NCBI GenBank assembly: GCA_903813345.2
Contig: CAIIXF020000006.1
Location: 28,281,936-28,345,935 of the forward strand
Reading direction: 5' to 3'
DNA from: Owenia fusiformis
Taxonomy: Eukaryota > Annelida > Polychaeta > Sabellida > Oweniidae
DNA length: 64,000 bases
Made by a program: the position numbers and the translations under genes. The notes beneath the pieces are model-generated. The model was not told the origin of the DNA, ran no database searches, and saw only the letters and a program-made list of their open reading frames with translations. Shown here in pieces: positions 48,501-54,920 of this stretch (position 1 is the stretch's first letter; each line of letters starts with the position of its first letter).

Positions 48501-49924
48501 AATGTCATAACTACATTCCAATGAGTTTCTATAAATAATACTTTATTTATATTTATATGTATTGCTATTGTCATAACTAAATTCTAATGAGTTTTTGTAG
48601 TCATACCAACATTCATGTGAGTTTCTATATAGGATTAGTCAAGTCAATTTGATATTTGCGATGTCACATACAGAGTATAATACTTTAATATATGCCCTTA
48701 CCATGTTTTTCTCCAGTGAGAACAGACTTACGTATGTTGATGCCTCGCAGCACGGCTGGGATGAGACAGCTAGGCGACAGTGCCAACTACTCTTCTATGT
48801 CGTTGCCATGGAAACCAAATCAATTATAACTATGGTGCAGGTAAACATTCATCAGTCTTTTTTCAAATTAACATAGACAACAGTCAGTTGTATTTCACAA
48901 TGTGTTAATATTAGAGATGTCGCGGAACATTTAGCTTTGAACTTGAACATTTCTGGTTTGATTTTTGTATGCTTATTGTACACATGAATTTACTAATGAA
49001 ACAAACATAAAAAATCGCAAGCATAAAATTCACACTATGAATAGCCCATTTATAATGCACAGGCTGCTGCTGATTCATCCCTAACAGCTGAGAAATAGAA
49101 ATATCAAATGTTTCCCTTGGAGTTTTTGTGACATTACTCTGTATTCTGTATGTACGCACTGTGTAGACTATGTTTGTTCCAGAGATGGTATGATTTTAAT
49201 GTTTTCTTTCTTAATGAAACTACATTTTCTGCATAGCTCCAGACAATAGGGATTAAGGAGATTAAAGATAATTTAATTGAGATATTAAAATCCTGGTTCT
49301 CAATTTCAGGCTGGCCATGATATTGGGCAGGGATACAACGTAGTGCTAGTCATCGAACAAACAGATAATGATAAGAAAGCGAAGAACTTCAGAGTAAGTT
49401 AAAACATATTTTCTGAATCAAACAGTTTAAATTGAACGGTACATTACAAAGAAGTTACATGACATGGAATGTGTGTCATTCTAGACTATTAAAATAGAGA
49501 TAGTTCTGTGGAATATTGATAGTACTTTTCCATATCTTCTATGGCAGTGTTATTGTACCAACAAAAATATTGGTGATCTTCATGAATCTTCAGATACTAC
49601 ATGTTGGTGTTTAATATAGCTTTGTCTTTTCTTTTGACTCCTCGGTACTTGAAGGTTCAGTATCGTCCAAAGTAATCTCCTACTAATTACATCAAATTTA
49701 ATTGGAGCTTATATCTCAATGGAACTATTGTTCAAGCGCACTCTTAGAAATTGTACTAAACTGTACATATTTGTTTGCAGCAATCTATCCATGCAGTGAA
49801 TGACCATGAGAGAGCTTGTATGTATCTGGTAGACATTGCCAAGAGAGAGAATATCCCTGTCTTTTCACGCCTCAAAGATGCAGCAGACTTTACTGTGGAG
49901 CAACTGAAGGGAAACGTGCAGTGA
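20323..49924 (+). CDS. Tandem EF-hand-like / nucleoside 2-deoxyribosyltransferase-like protein, 15 exons
   Basis: Exons: 20323-20429, 22749-22861, 23251-23362, 23579-23682, 25465-25556, 26085-26217, 34761-34842, 35586-35706, 36081-36163, 37380-37584, 39179-39248, 46712-46772, 48717-48840, 49310-49393, 49781-49924; 1635 nt, 544 aa, all phases agree. Residues 36-110 are an EF-hand-like pair (HFDSENGVISADKV, degenerate loop). Residues 146-288 are a nucleoside 2-deoxyribosyltransferase-like domain: VFLGGSCNPTTWR, then VIDNKTRSTVSMLEAAYLAG, with D204 and E215 in the places of the family's catalytic Asp and Glu. Residues 316-384 and 428-544 repeat this layout. In the second copy VVAMETKSIITMVQAGH has Ala458 and Gln469 at these places. 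Enzymes of the family cleave or transfer deoxyribose on nucleosides; here the substrate is unknown. Exons 11 and 12, covering the start of domain 2, are the least certain. Two minus-strand genes lie in introns 6 and 11. Confidence 0.85.
20675..20850 (-). repeat. Right member of the inverted repeat flanking the divergent promoter
   Basis: Complement of blocks in 18690-18990: GGCCAACCTTGGGAGG, CGTCATAGTGACGTCAC, and CATACAAATGCTTCGCTAGG. It lies in intron 1 of the EF-hand/NDT gene, and its partner lies in intron 1 of the death-domain gene. Confidence 0.75.
20860..21096 (+). mobile_element. Tc1/mariner-type MITE, 237 bp, copy 2
   Basis: Same length and ends as the element at 2241-2477 (CAGTTGGGGACA ... 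TGTCCCCAACTG), TA on both sides. About four substitutions separate the two copies. Confidence 0.9.
21363..21570. mobile_element. MITE with AGGCCCGTAGCCAGG-type ends, copy 2 (degraded)
   Basis: Begins CAGGCCCGTAGCCAGG, then G- and C-homopolymers, TCATGCAGTTTTTCACCATT, and AACCCCCCTTG. The right end is not intact. Confidence 0.65.
22925..23215 (+). repeat. Degenerate minisatellite in intron 2 of the EF-hand/NDT gene
   Basis: Five to six imperfect copies of a 45- to 50-bp unit: AAAATTCAAGATTCTGATTT, then TACCAATGGCTTTTGAAAAA, then TGTCC. It ends 35 bp before the exon-3 acceptor. Confidence 0.75.
23739..24420 (+). pseudogene. Decayed mariner-type transposon with transposase remnant
   Basis: Begins TACAGGGTGGTTAAAAAATG, a typical mariner-type end. 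At about 24262-24403 a broken frame reads HTANDALESFWHNF, then HIISRMTDNEYAPHSPDIAP, then FNFYQW. This matches the last catalytic block of mariner/IS630 transposases (ISR, W/Y-PPRSPDL-P, DFFLW). An in-frame stop lies just before it and upstream frames are shifted. It lies in intron 4. Confidence 0.7.
25175..25400 (-). repeat. Dispersed intronic repeat, copy 1 (inverted partner at 38175-38395)
   Basis: Complement of 38175-38395: shared blocks include AATTGATTTACTGGTCTA, GTTTCTTGTCTGTT and TTTTATGATTTATGG. The two copies lie in introns 4 and 10 of the same gene in opposite orientation, so the pre-mRNA could pair with itself around exons 5-10. Confidence 0.7.
26188..26880 (+). repeat. 44-bp array duplicating the exon 6 / intron 6 junction, about 16 copies
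   Basis: Copy 1 is the end of exon 6: TGTCTATGTTAGAAGCTGCA then TATTTAGCAG, followed by the donor GTATGTACATATT. The same 44 bp, exon sequence and donor together, then repeats about 15 times with few changes. Each copy could act as a 5' splice site. The exonic part encodes SMLEAAYLA, which includes the presumed catalytic Glu. Confidence 0.93.
26905..27190 (+). repeat. Dispersed repeat, copy 1 (second copy at 31900-32190)
   Basis: Shares TTATCCCATCAAACAAAG, GGATATAGAGAAC, GCTCTGTC and the run TTTTAGTGTCAATTTT-GTATTTTAGG with 31900-32190, same orientation, both in intron 6. Confidence 0.75.
27775..29100 (-). repeat. Minisatellite of about 85-bp units at the 3' end of the somatomedin-B gene, with higher-order periods of 209-257 bp
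   Basis: The main unit has GTATCTGACAAATCAGACTA, then GCAATATGTAGAACACAAGT, then GCTAGTTATTGTCACAATGT, then TTGCTTTTCTGACC. A second block, GTTGCTGTG and ACTGTTGTTGTTTTATG, alternates with it. Minus-strand frames stay open in short runs (ATLIPKVSEANIVTITSTCV). The rightmost part overlaps the end of the 575-aa reading frame, so coding sequence or its 3' flank was the likely seed. Confidence 0.85.
28870..30597 (-). CDS. Somatomedin-B domain, cysteine-rich ectodomain protein (intronless frame, possibly truncated receptor)
   Basis: A 575-aa frame on the minus strand inside intron 6 of the EF-hand/NDT gene. The N-terminus MLSELLMVMLASKVLIEIG is weakly signal-peptide-like. Residues about 84-135 are a somatomedin-B domain: SCMNNSCRGKCGQ, WLCSCDSACHVYETCCPDF. 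Residues 150-400 are a Cys-rich region with YANYFCALCHDVQ and KYCVFCNYEAG, the pattern seen before the seven-helix part of mollusc methuselah/adhesion-type receptors as I know them. The frame has no recognisable seven-helix domain. A good donor (GTAGGT) falls at 29411, right after PYMYQDG, so sequence after about residue 395 may be intron read through; that tail includes LINE-like LQRKAVKLINKLP and minisatellite-encoded repeats. TATATAAAG lies 61-69 bp upstream of the ATG. It could be a real gene with 3' exons I cannot find, or a truncated copy. Confidence 0.7.
   Translation of the reverse strand: MLSELLMVMLASKVLIEIGETSKVRSPRKHEDDAVAETATSYLNIRQNTSHPSSVGLNATHLTTASVRTELTPGSDIEEFNKLCGASIYASCMNNSCRGKCGQVNQFKDPLWLCSCDSACHVYETCCPDFDTECRNNVSPSEVQQTDETHGSKCKKIASNPERYIYMRQSCKPGYKDIDVKRKCLEPDGLISAVPATDLKSRIAYANYFCALCHDVQTIQPWKTTVNCSGYVLKDPTSDKFMTSMLRFHRFTNKGICTNFFQPPVHTDIRPCINVINSCQSRCKNDILKQQCKEGPYDPQRIAIKTVPYIMRNKYCVFCNYEAGNDSNCYVTMMMRYPSIPSFFTYSVLLDINADESVNVDIAPVARLNGVGTSFNIKNKETRITKCSPPYMYQDGRCFLISIMVIKATCYCYVQSGECNDDIIDLVWEEYNIFGVVTMTCYYACEEACTILFHVAYYVNHTVDWNTILQRKAVKLINKLPKQTFDVNRSHCTFLKVSTETDLEHKTTTVLSTANTATLIPKVSEANIVTITSTCVLQIASLTATLIPKVSEANIATITGTCVLHIASLICQILI
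30658..30666 (-). promoter_or_regulatory. TATA box of the somatomedin-B gene
   Basis: Minus strand TATATAAAG, 61-69 bp upstream of the start codon, a normal TATA-to-ATG distance with a short 5' UTR. Confidence 0.6.
30862..31040. mobile_element. MITE with AGGCCCGTAGCCAG-type ends, copy 3
   Basis: Starts CAGGCCCGTAGCCAGAATTT, ends CCCCTGGCTACGGGCCTG, with GGTGAAAAACTGCATGATTT inside. Confidence 0.85.
31900..32190 (+). repeat. Dispersed repeat, copy 2 (partner at 26905-27190)
   Basis: Same orientation and blocks as 26905-27190; frames on both strands are open for 80-99 aa but only translate the repeat. Confidence 0.75.
33366..33847. mobile_element. Inverted-repeat element with CAGGGCTGTCAACTT end, containing a 28-G run
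   Basis: Left end CAGGGCTGTCAAC and right end GTTGACAGGCCTG are inverted. TCATTT occurs immediately outside both ends (33360-33365 and 33848-33853), a possible 6-bp target duplication. Inside are repeats of CACCTTTGGCCAA and of GCGTGACAAAT, and an uninterrupted run of 28 G at 33564-33591. Confidence 0.75.
35396..35530 (+). repeat. Dispersed repeat of the GTGGTGACATATT family
   Basis: Related stretches start at 24712, 35396, 50435 and 55610, all on the plus strand, with ATGTC-CCACCA, GTGGTGACATATT, TAGTCTCC and GGCGGTTGGCG-like blocks. No ORF. Confidence 0.55.
35673..35990 (+). repeat. 40-bp array duplicating the exon 8 / intron 8 junction, about 8 copies
   Basis: Copy 1 is the 3' end of exon 8, GCACTAGAGTGTGCGGTCAA then GTGCATTAAACAG, plus the donor GTTAGTTA. 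Full and partial copies follow with the donor intact (AAACAG-GTTAGTTA recurs). Some copies are shortened to GTGCAGTCAAGTGCATT. Confidence 0.92.
36192..37040. mobile_element. 849-bp near-perfect palindromic (foldback) element
   Basis: Two arms of about 415 bp are inverted copies around a centre near 36612. Ends are CACCCTATGCAGACAGAGCC and its complement, flanked by TATGT on both sides (36187-36191, 37041-37045), a probable 5-bp target duplication. The arms carry GGTGCGGAGC several times. It starts 28 bp after the exon-9 donor, so the nascent RNA would fold into a very long hairpin. Confidence 0.92.
38175..38480 (+). repeat. Dispersed intronic repeat, copy 2, with a small internal foldback
   Basis: Inverted partner of 25175-25400. 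GATTTTATGATTTATGGCAT at 38332 recurs complemented near 38455-38480, so this copy also folds on itself. Confidence 0.65.
38705..39052 (+). mobile_element. MITE of the GATCTCCCCAGCATTAAAGC family (tandem/rearranged copy)
   Basis: Opposite orientation to 12405-12605, with two partly overlapping right ends (TTTAATGCTGGGGAGATC at about 38897 and 39032), so it is one and a half copies. Confidence 0.75.
39855..42055. mobile_element. About 2.2-kb element bounded by inverted tracts of CCATTGCAA-type repeats
   Basis: The left 230 bp is dense in AACCATT and CATTGCA (TTGCGCAACCATTACAAATC); the right 300 bp is dense in the complement (AATGGTTGC, GGTTGCGCAATGG). The tracts can pair in many registers. The interior shows no recognisable ORF. 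It lies in intron 11 next to the LINE and TRIM genes. Confidence 0.6.
42480..43520 (-). pseudogene. 5'-truncated LINE (non-LTR retrotransposon), C-terminal ORF2 remnant
   Basis: The minus-strand frame 43520-42624 (298 aa) reads like the end of LINE ORF2: YKYFNIEGWKSKGIIYIKQL is the usual W-..KGI-.L segment after the reverse transcriptase. CELCKEDKQDTIEHGLYEC is the zf-RVT motif. The reverse-transcriptase and endonuclease parts are missing. Downstream on the minus strand the 3' end is CAATCAACAATCAACAACAA, a simple-repeat tail. The 5' break lies 10 bp from the TRIM stop codon. Confidence 0.8.
43531..45429 (-). CDS. TRIM-type E3 ubiquitin ligase: RING, two B-boxes, coiled coil, NHL-like repeats; intronless
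   Basis: 632 aa (start at residue 1 or, more likely, Met5 MASAGDRNK). RING at residues 18-61: C18-C21, C33-H35, C38-C41, C58-C61 (CGLCKDILTDPRILPCMHVY). B-box 1 at about 99-145 (CNACRDTHEKY, CATCRKLHD), B-box 2 at about 164-205 (FCEKHPTKPIELFC, CHLCYPIDHAGHTC). A coiled coil follows to about 330. Residues 390-632 are beta-propeller-like with NHL features (LSYPQGICTDADDYIFVADY, NKRVLLLSPEGDF). Such TRIM2/3/56/71-like proteins ubiquitinate targets; they are heavily expanded and often intronless in bivalves. It is nested antisense in intron 11 of the EF-hand/NDT gene. The frame is intact, so it is probably functional; the substrate is unknown. Confidence 0.9.
   Translation of the reverse strand: MLRTMASAGDRNKEALTCGLCKDILTDPRILPCMHVYCLKCLHSLDEKSKFQGECFNCPECRHECIVPQEGVGEFKVSPTISFLVDAYKDSNQTQEPECNACRDTHEKYTPATAQCLDCNKRLCATCRKLHDLFSQGHKVLDLTGDKASDLQTAMQSIKERNVFCEKHPTKPIELFCKVDKRVLCHLCYPIDHAGHTCEDIKETAAKNMKPIGAIITQGKGLADMYEEAIKETQAYKCELEKNAENVIAAVNNDMNVLMQAIRVKCKSYIELVQKEKESNVKQVMSHIGHLELQKAITDGQVNKYCTMVEHGHPVEIAGLGEQINKKSEEWSKQPQLNFNSRIDIKFTDGKVNEDGMQFGGVQVEKMHAKDELKPICEPSEEHRQLQEHKISDITVTQAGDYVLTSAWQGTSKIYDKSFRLRKDTGKQFFNVTMMSDNNLGFTDQSNNIRVHLPDGTRKRDIVCERSTVLWGIAIDKSSRNLLVCDRGTKRNVYHIDPTTGDTVYQYPPGTFKDPLYVTCNSKGVVLVTDYSTQCIKGLDQEGNEVLSYGEKGNGDQQLSYPQGICTDADDYIFVADYGNKRVLLLSPEGDFIKYVLTKKDGLSGPCAVTIHDGKLLVGDETGKLFTVKYRE
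45757..46162. mobile_element. 406-bp foldback element upstream of the TRIM gene
   Basis: Ends ACGCGGTACAAACTTCGACC and the complement; arms of about 195 bp meet near 45955 (CAGCTGTAAGAAGGTCTTCT, AACAGCTGGGG). It lies about 330 bp upstream of the TRIM start, in its likely promoter region. Confidence 0.85.
46545..46711 (+). repeat. 87-bp tandem duplication of the exon 12 acceptor region
   Basis: 46625-46711 repeats as 46712 onward (AACAGAAGCCCTCT) and its intronic part recurs at about 46549-46624 (ACTACATAACCTCCCA, ATGTATTTATTGTGTTATTA). Both copies end in a usable acceptor: TATAG at 46624 and TACAG at 46711. The 87 bp are a multiple of three and open in the exon frame, so the upstream acceptor would add 29 residues. 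Confidence 0.88.
47071..48136. mobile_element. Non-autonomous mariner-type element, 1066 bp
   Basis: Ends CAGGGTGTTCCAAAAGTAAC and its complement, flanked by TA (47069-47070, 48137-48138). Inverted similarity continues inward past GGACTGGTGCTGGCATTTTG and includes GGTTGCTATAGTAACATGAC, about 200 bp per arm with gaps. No transposase frame was seen. Confidence 0.88.
48262..48625 (+). repeat. 30-bp minisatellite in intron 12
   Basis: About 11 units of TAGTCATACCTACATTCATG then TGAGTTTCT, with variants. It ends about 90 bp before the exon-13 acceptor. A minus-strand 179-aa frame here only translates the repeat (ETHMNVGMT). Confidence 0.9.
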
Positions 49925-52900
49925 TGAAATCATACGCCATATTTGGTCATATCCCATTATCACATGACTGGGAACCATTTTTCATTTAATCATGCGAACA
50001 TCACACTTATCATCGAAATGCTGCAGACATTATTGTTCAATTTCTGAATTGTACTGTGTGTTGAAAAAATTTAGGAGCATCATTTTCTGCTCCAAGACAG
50101 ACAAATGGAACGAAAGTCACAATGCCAGATCTGGATGAATTTCATGAAGTCTTTCCAGTTGTCATAATGAGATGAACATTTCTAGATGGACACTATCTGA
50201 CCACCATTATAATTCAGGCATAAAACATTGTTGTATTATTTTTTGAAGTCAGTATTTTCTTCAATGATTTTACAAGAAAAACACCAGTTAAAAAGAAGTA
50301 TATAAACAAATAGATGTTACTAAGAAAGTGTCATTACATGCACAACAGTAAAAAAAACACGAAAAAAATGTATGGGAATCTAAGCATTCTTTGTGTTTCT
50401 AAATATTGGGATTGTAGTTTGAAATATCATGCAGCATTATTATGTCATAACCACAAGTAGTTTCCAACTTTTTGTGGATGGCGGTTGGTGTTTGGCGTAA
50501 CAAATGGCATGTTGACATTTGCATATTAATGCCTTGTATATTACACAGAATAAACTTAAACTTGGAATACATGGTATCAAACAATATATATGTAATACAT
50601 ACAGTTTCCTTCTGATTTCAATGAAAGTTTTAATGTTATTTAGTTCTATTTGCTTATTAGGTTAGGGTCAACATTTCAAAGTCTGTCAAAAACATAATTA
50701 ATTTAGTTAGATCTTAACCTCTTCTTACAAAACTCAAAATGTTAATTTGTGCATGGTGTAAACTGCTATAAACGACACATGTCAAATTCTCTTAATATTT
50801 ATCTGTTGAGTATATTCAATGATCATACCATAGCTGTCAAACCAGAAATTGCAGAAGATGAAATCCAGGGAAACTAAAAATCAATATCCGTCACCTAATT
50901 AATTAGTGTTTTACCCACTCCCCATAATGTAATTAATTATGTTTTTAGTAAGAAAAACAGAAATCGTGTAGATTCCTTTTCTTGCTCCTATGTTTCAATT
51001 TTCACTCATCTGAACAAAGCCTGGATGACCAAAAACAAAGCTTGGATGTTAAATGACATCATATTTTGGAAGTTTGTTTTTTGCTTATTGATTCTAGGAA
51101 TATAATGCAATCATGCGTGACGTCAAACATGTATCGCCTTAGTAACAACTTGAAACAAATAATCTAGACCTCATTGATTGGTTTTAATTTGAACAGTTTA
51201 TGAGGTCATAGGCACGGCACATTTCCTTACCGACACGGCAGAGCAAACAAACGTGCCATTCTGTTCACTGCCTTTGTACTATCTAATATTATCTTCGGTG
51301 GTTTGATTTACAGTGGATCAGTATCTATAAAACAAATGGGGTAATTGAAATCAACTGATGTTCCTGAGTCATAAAATAAACTATCGGAAAACATCAAAAA
51401 TATTTATTTACTCAATTGTTGTACTCAAACTTACTCCCAGTGTACAGCATATATTATTGTTTTTCAGTGTTTTTGTTTTATTCAAAATATTCAGAGATAT
51501 AGCTTCAGATAGTTTCCAATGATTCGTGGTGGATCTTGGACTTGAGGATTGGTGGGGGTCTTAAGAGGCAACAAGGAATGTAGGGAGAAAATTCGAATTT
51601 TTTTTTTTCTGAGCTATCAGGTCAATATTTAGCTTAACATCTTCTTTGACATCCTATTTTCGTAAAATGTATGGACAAACTCTCATAAAGGGAGTCCCAC
51701 TTATAGATTTTTAAGATTCACCACATTTCAAGAGTAATATCAGCTGAAAAATGTTCATCCAGGGGGTTTCTTTGTGGATAATAAAAATATATGTTAGTCT
51801 TGATGAAATATCCCAACTTAAATATATTTTGACACTGGTCGATGATCCTGTGGGCATCTCCTCTTTTTTCTTGGGATTTTTGTCACAGAACAAATTTACT
51901 TGTTTGATGGACATTGAAATATTGACGCTACCCCTTACCTTTTTGTCAGCTAACTGTAGTACTGTCATGCTTGTGACATATGTTATGTAATGACCAATTT
52001 TGCTTAAAGGTAGTGTGGGTGTCCAACTCCAACTAAAATTTGAAAATACAGTTAAAAACAGAATCAGAGGTAAAGGGATGATAAAATTGCATGTTAAATG
52101 TGCAATTGAGCTACCAATGTATTTTTACCACCTCAAATACAATATCTCCGAGGAGTGAAACAAAGTCATTGTTTTTCTCATTTACATTTTTTGATAACCC
52201 TGTATGTAGTGACGTAGCCATGAAGAAAAAACCAATGAGGCAATAATATTTCCAAACCTGTTAAAAAGCGACAGGGCAAGCACCTTTGTCAGCCTCATCT
52301 TGGCTACGCTACAACATTTCCAAAGCTATACTTATAAAACACCGTAAAAATATGAACTCAGTTTGATGATGGCAAGCGAAAAACACGATGATAATCTTTA
52401 TGTCATGAATTTTTGCACAATAGTAATTGAATCAAAAATTGATGATTAAGATTAAAAATTGATAAATCGATAATTTTCAAATGATGTTAAAAACGACGAG
52501 GCAAGCGCCTCATCTGCCTCATCCTGGCTTCGCTAGAGCTGTAGGTCTTCAAAGAAAGAAGATGAATTTTAAAAGTGTAATTTTGATAAACAGAATGTCC
52601 ATGAAGTCTATTTACAAATTCAATACAAAGTTTAAAGAGACTTTAAAGTGTAAAGAGACTTTATGAACAGCCTGCATATTAAAAGTAGCATTTCTCTTAT
52701 ATGGTGATTGAGAATTTGATTTAATTTTGATGTTATTTATTTGAAATAATGCTTAGATATTGCATATTTACATGTAGATCATTTTACAAATAAAGAGACA
52801 TGTAAGAAAAAAGTAAACAGATTTAAAGGCTGTTTTGAATTATCATTTCCTCCAGTGCAGTTGATCCTACTTTACCTACCTTTGACTGATATAAGTGCAA

Positions 52901-53620
52901 AACTTCAGAGTCCCAAGATGGTAAATAAACCTCTATAAGTGAAACACCTCCTAAATGAAACACCTTTTAAGTACCAAATGTGTTCCACTTAGACAGGTTT
53001 TACTGTATAATTTCCTTAGTGACTTCTAGTGTTAAGGATTGAGTGAAACATTTAAGATGAAACCCACAGTAACATGATGTATGATACACTGACCGATCCA
53101 GAAGCTAACAAGGGAGGGGGCATATTTAAAATCATAAAAAATGTTGGCCCCTTTTGAAAATTGAAGCCCCATTGTTTGATAATTTGGCCTAAAAATGCCC
53201 AAAAGGGCCATTGGCCATTTTAATGCCCAAAAAGTAGAAAATTTCTGGGCCCTTTCTTTCAAAATCATGCAGTTTTTCACCATTCTGGGCCAATGTTGTC
53301 AAACATGAATCCCTCTGGATTTTTTTTAAAGTGAACCCCCCTTGTCAAAAGCTGGCTGATGTACTACTCTATATCTGTAGTTACACATACTACCACATAT
53401 GGCCATTTAATATGACACTCTATTTTGATAGATTACCATTCTCTGAAACATTTAGTCCCTGATCTGGACCCTCTGAAAAAAAGTTTTGTTGTCCGGTATT
53501 TTCCCACATAAAATGATTGTCATGTTTGAAAGAACAGACTTCCTTCTTAAATAAAACACCTCTTCTATTGATGTAAACAGGGGCAAAAGGCACCAAAACG
53601 GGGTTAGACAAGGTGGCATT
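49925..53620. other. 3' flank of the EF-hand/NDT gene and intergenic sequence
   Basis: AATAAA at 50549-50554 is a candidate polyadenylation signal 625 bp after the stop. The rest holds a repeat copy near 50435, the second copy of the 750-1095 repeat at 51565-51856, a MITE remnant near 52925-53007, and a degraded AGGCCCGTAGCC-family piece at about 53085-53350. I see no gene. Confidence 0.6.
51565..51856 (+). repeat. Dispersed repeat, copy 2 (partner at 750-1095)
   Basis: Same orientation and order of blocks as 750-1095, ending ACACTGGTCGATGATC in both. Confidence 0.75.
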
Positions 53621-53629
53621 CTGAAGTCT

Positions 53630-54510
53630 CACTTTCTTGTCATCACGATTCCAGGTAAACCATCAGACGGATTTACTTCAAGTTTTCACACATGTTACAT
53701 GGTAAGAAGTTCTAGAGCTGATTAACTTTGCGGCGGCCATCTTGCATTCTGGCGGCCATCATTTTTTTCAGATAAATATTGTCATCGCGATTCCACAAAA
53801 ACCACATAACAGATGTACTTCAAATGTTCACACATGTTACATGGTATAATGTCCTAGACCTCATTATTTTTTCGGTGGCCATCTTGCATTCTGGCAGCCA
53901 TCTTGGAAGTTTTAAGATAAATGTTGTCATCACGATTTCAGGAAATCCAAACGGATTTACTTCAAATTTCCACACATGTTACATGGTAAGAAAATATAGA
54001 GGTGAATAACTTTTCGGCAGCCATCTTGCATTCTGGCGGCCATCTTGGAAATTTTGGGATAAATCTTGTCATCATGATTCCAGGAAAACAACCTAACAGA
54101 TTAACTTCAAATTTTCACACATGTTACATGGTATGAAGTTCTAGAGCTGATTAACTTTTCAGTGGCCATCTTGCATTCTGGCGGCCATTTTGGAAGGTTT
54201 ATAGATAAATCTTGTAATCACGATTCCAGAAAAACCACTTCACATATCAGTTTTACTTCGAATTTTCACACATGTTACATGGTATGAAGTTCTAGAGCTG
54301 ACTAACTTTTCGGTGGCCATGTTGCATTCCGTCGGCCATCTTGGAAGTTTTTAGATAAATCTTGTCATCACGATTCCATGAAAACTACGTAACAGTTTTA
54401 CTTCAAATTTTCACACATGTTACATGGTAAGAAGTTATAGAGCTGATTAACTTTCCGATAGCCATCTTGCATTCTGGCGGCCATCTTGGAAGTTTGTAGA
54501 TAAATACAGT
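53630..54510 (+). repeat. About 143-bp tandem repeat, 6 units, each with two GCCATCTTG sites
   Basis: The unit runs CTTGTCATCACGATTCCAGG, then ACTTCAAATTTTCACACATG, TTACATGGTAAGAAGTTCTA, GAGCTGATTAACTTTTCGG, then TGGCCATCTTGCATTCTGGC and GGCCATCTTGG. Units differ by 5-15%. GCCATCTTG (complement CAAGATGGC) is the core of the YY1 consensus. Confidence 0.9.
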
Positions 54511-54602
54511 CAAAGCATTTAACACCAACAAAGGATGCTCTCATTCTCCATATAAATAGAGCCAACTATCAGGCCTATACTTGGCGAAACGCAGGCAAAT
54601 CA

Positions 54603-54920
54603 ATGATTGATTATCAATCCCCCACATTACATGGTTGGACATTCAAAGGGAATAAACTACAAATTAAGTGGATGGAAAACGGTCCTGCCCCACAAGAAAT
54701 AATGGAGCTTGTTGCTTGTAGTTGTAAAGGAGCGTGTGACTCAATGAGATGTAGTTGTAAGAAACAGGATCTCATTTGTGGAAGTTCATGTAAGTGCCGC
54801 AAAGGTGTGTGTGAGAACTGTCCAACGCATCAGCACAATGATGTTAATGAGAGCGACAATGAATTTGAACCAGTTGATGACACCATTACACCAAACGTTG
54901 AAGATCAGGAAGAAAATTAA
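54603..54920 (+). CDS. CRC/tesmin-like cysteine-rich protein or fragment, 105 aa
   Basis: Frame from ATG 54603 to TAA 54920. It opens with LHGWTFKGNKLQIKWMENG, then ACSCKGACDSMRCSCKKQDL, then CGSSCKCRKGVCEN, and an acidic tail (ESDNEFEPVDD). The Cys spacing resembles the zinc-binding CXC (tesmin/CRC) motif. Similar short Cys-rich tails follow transposon- or helicase-derived proteins in invertebrates as far as I recall, so this may be the last exon of a mobile-element protein whose body is missing. I found no matching upstream exon. Confidence 0.5.
   Translation: MIDYQSPTLHGWTFKGNKLQIKWMENGPAPQEIMELVACSCKGACDSMRCSCKKQDLICGSSCKCRKGVCENCPTHQHNDVNESDNEFEPVDDTITPNVEDQEEN

Noticed and set aside
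48035-48574. 179-aa minus-strand frame with ETHMNVGMT repeats
   Set aside because: Pure translation of the 30-bp minisatellite and the edge of the mariner-type element.
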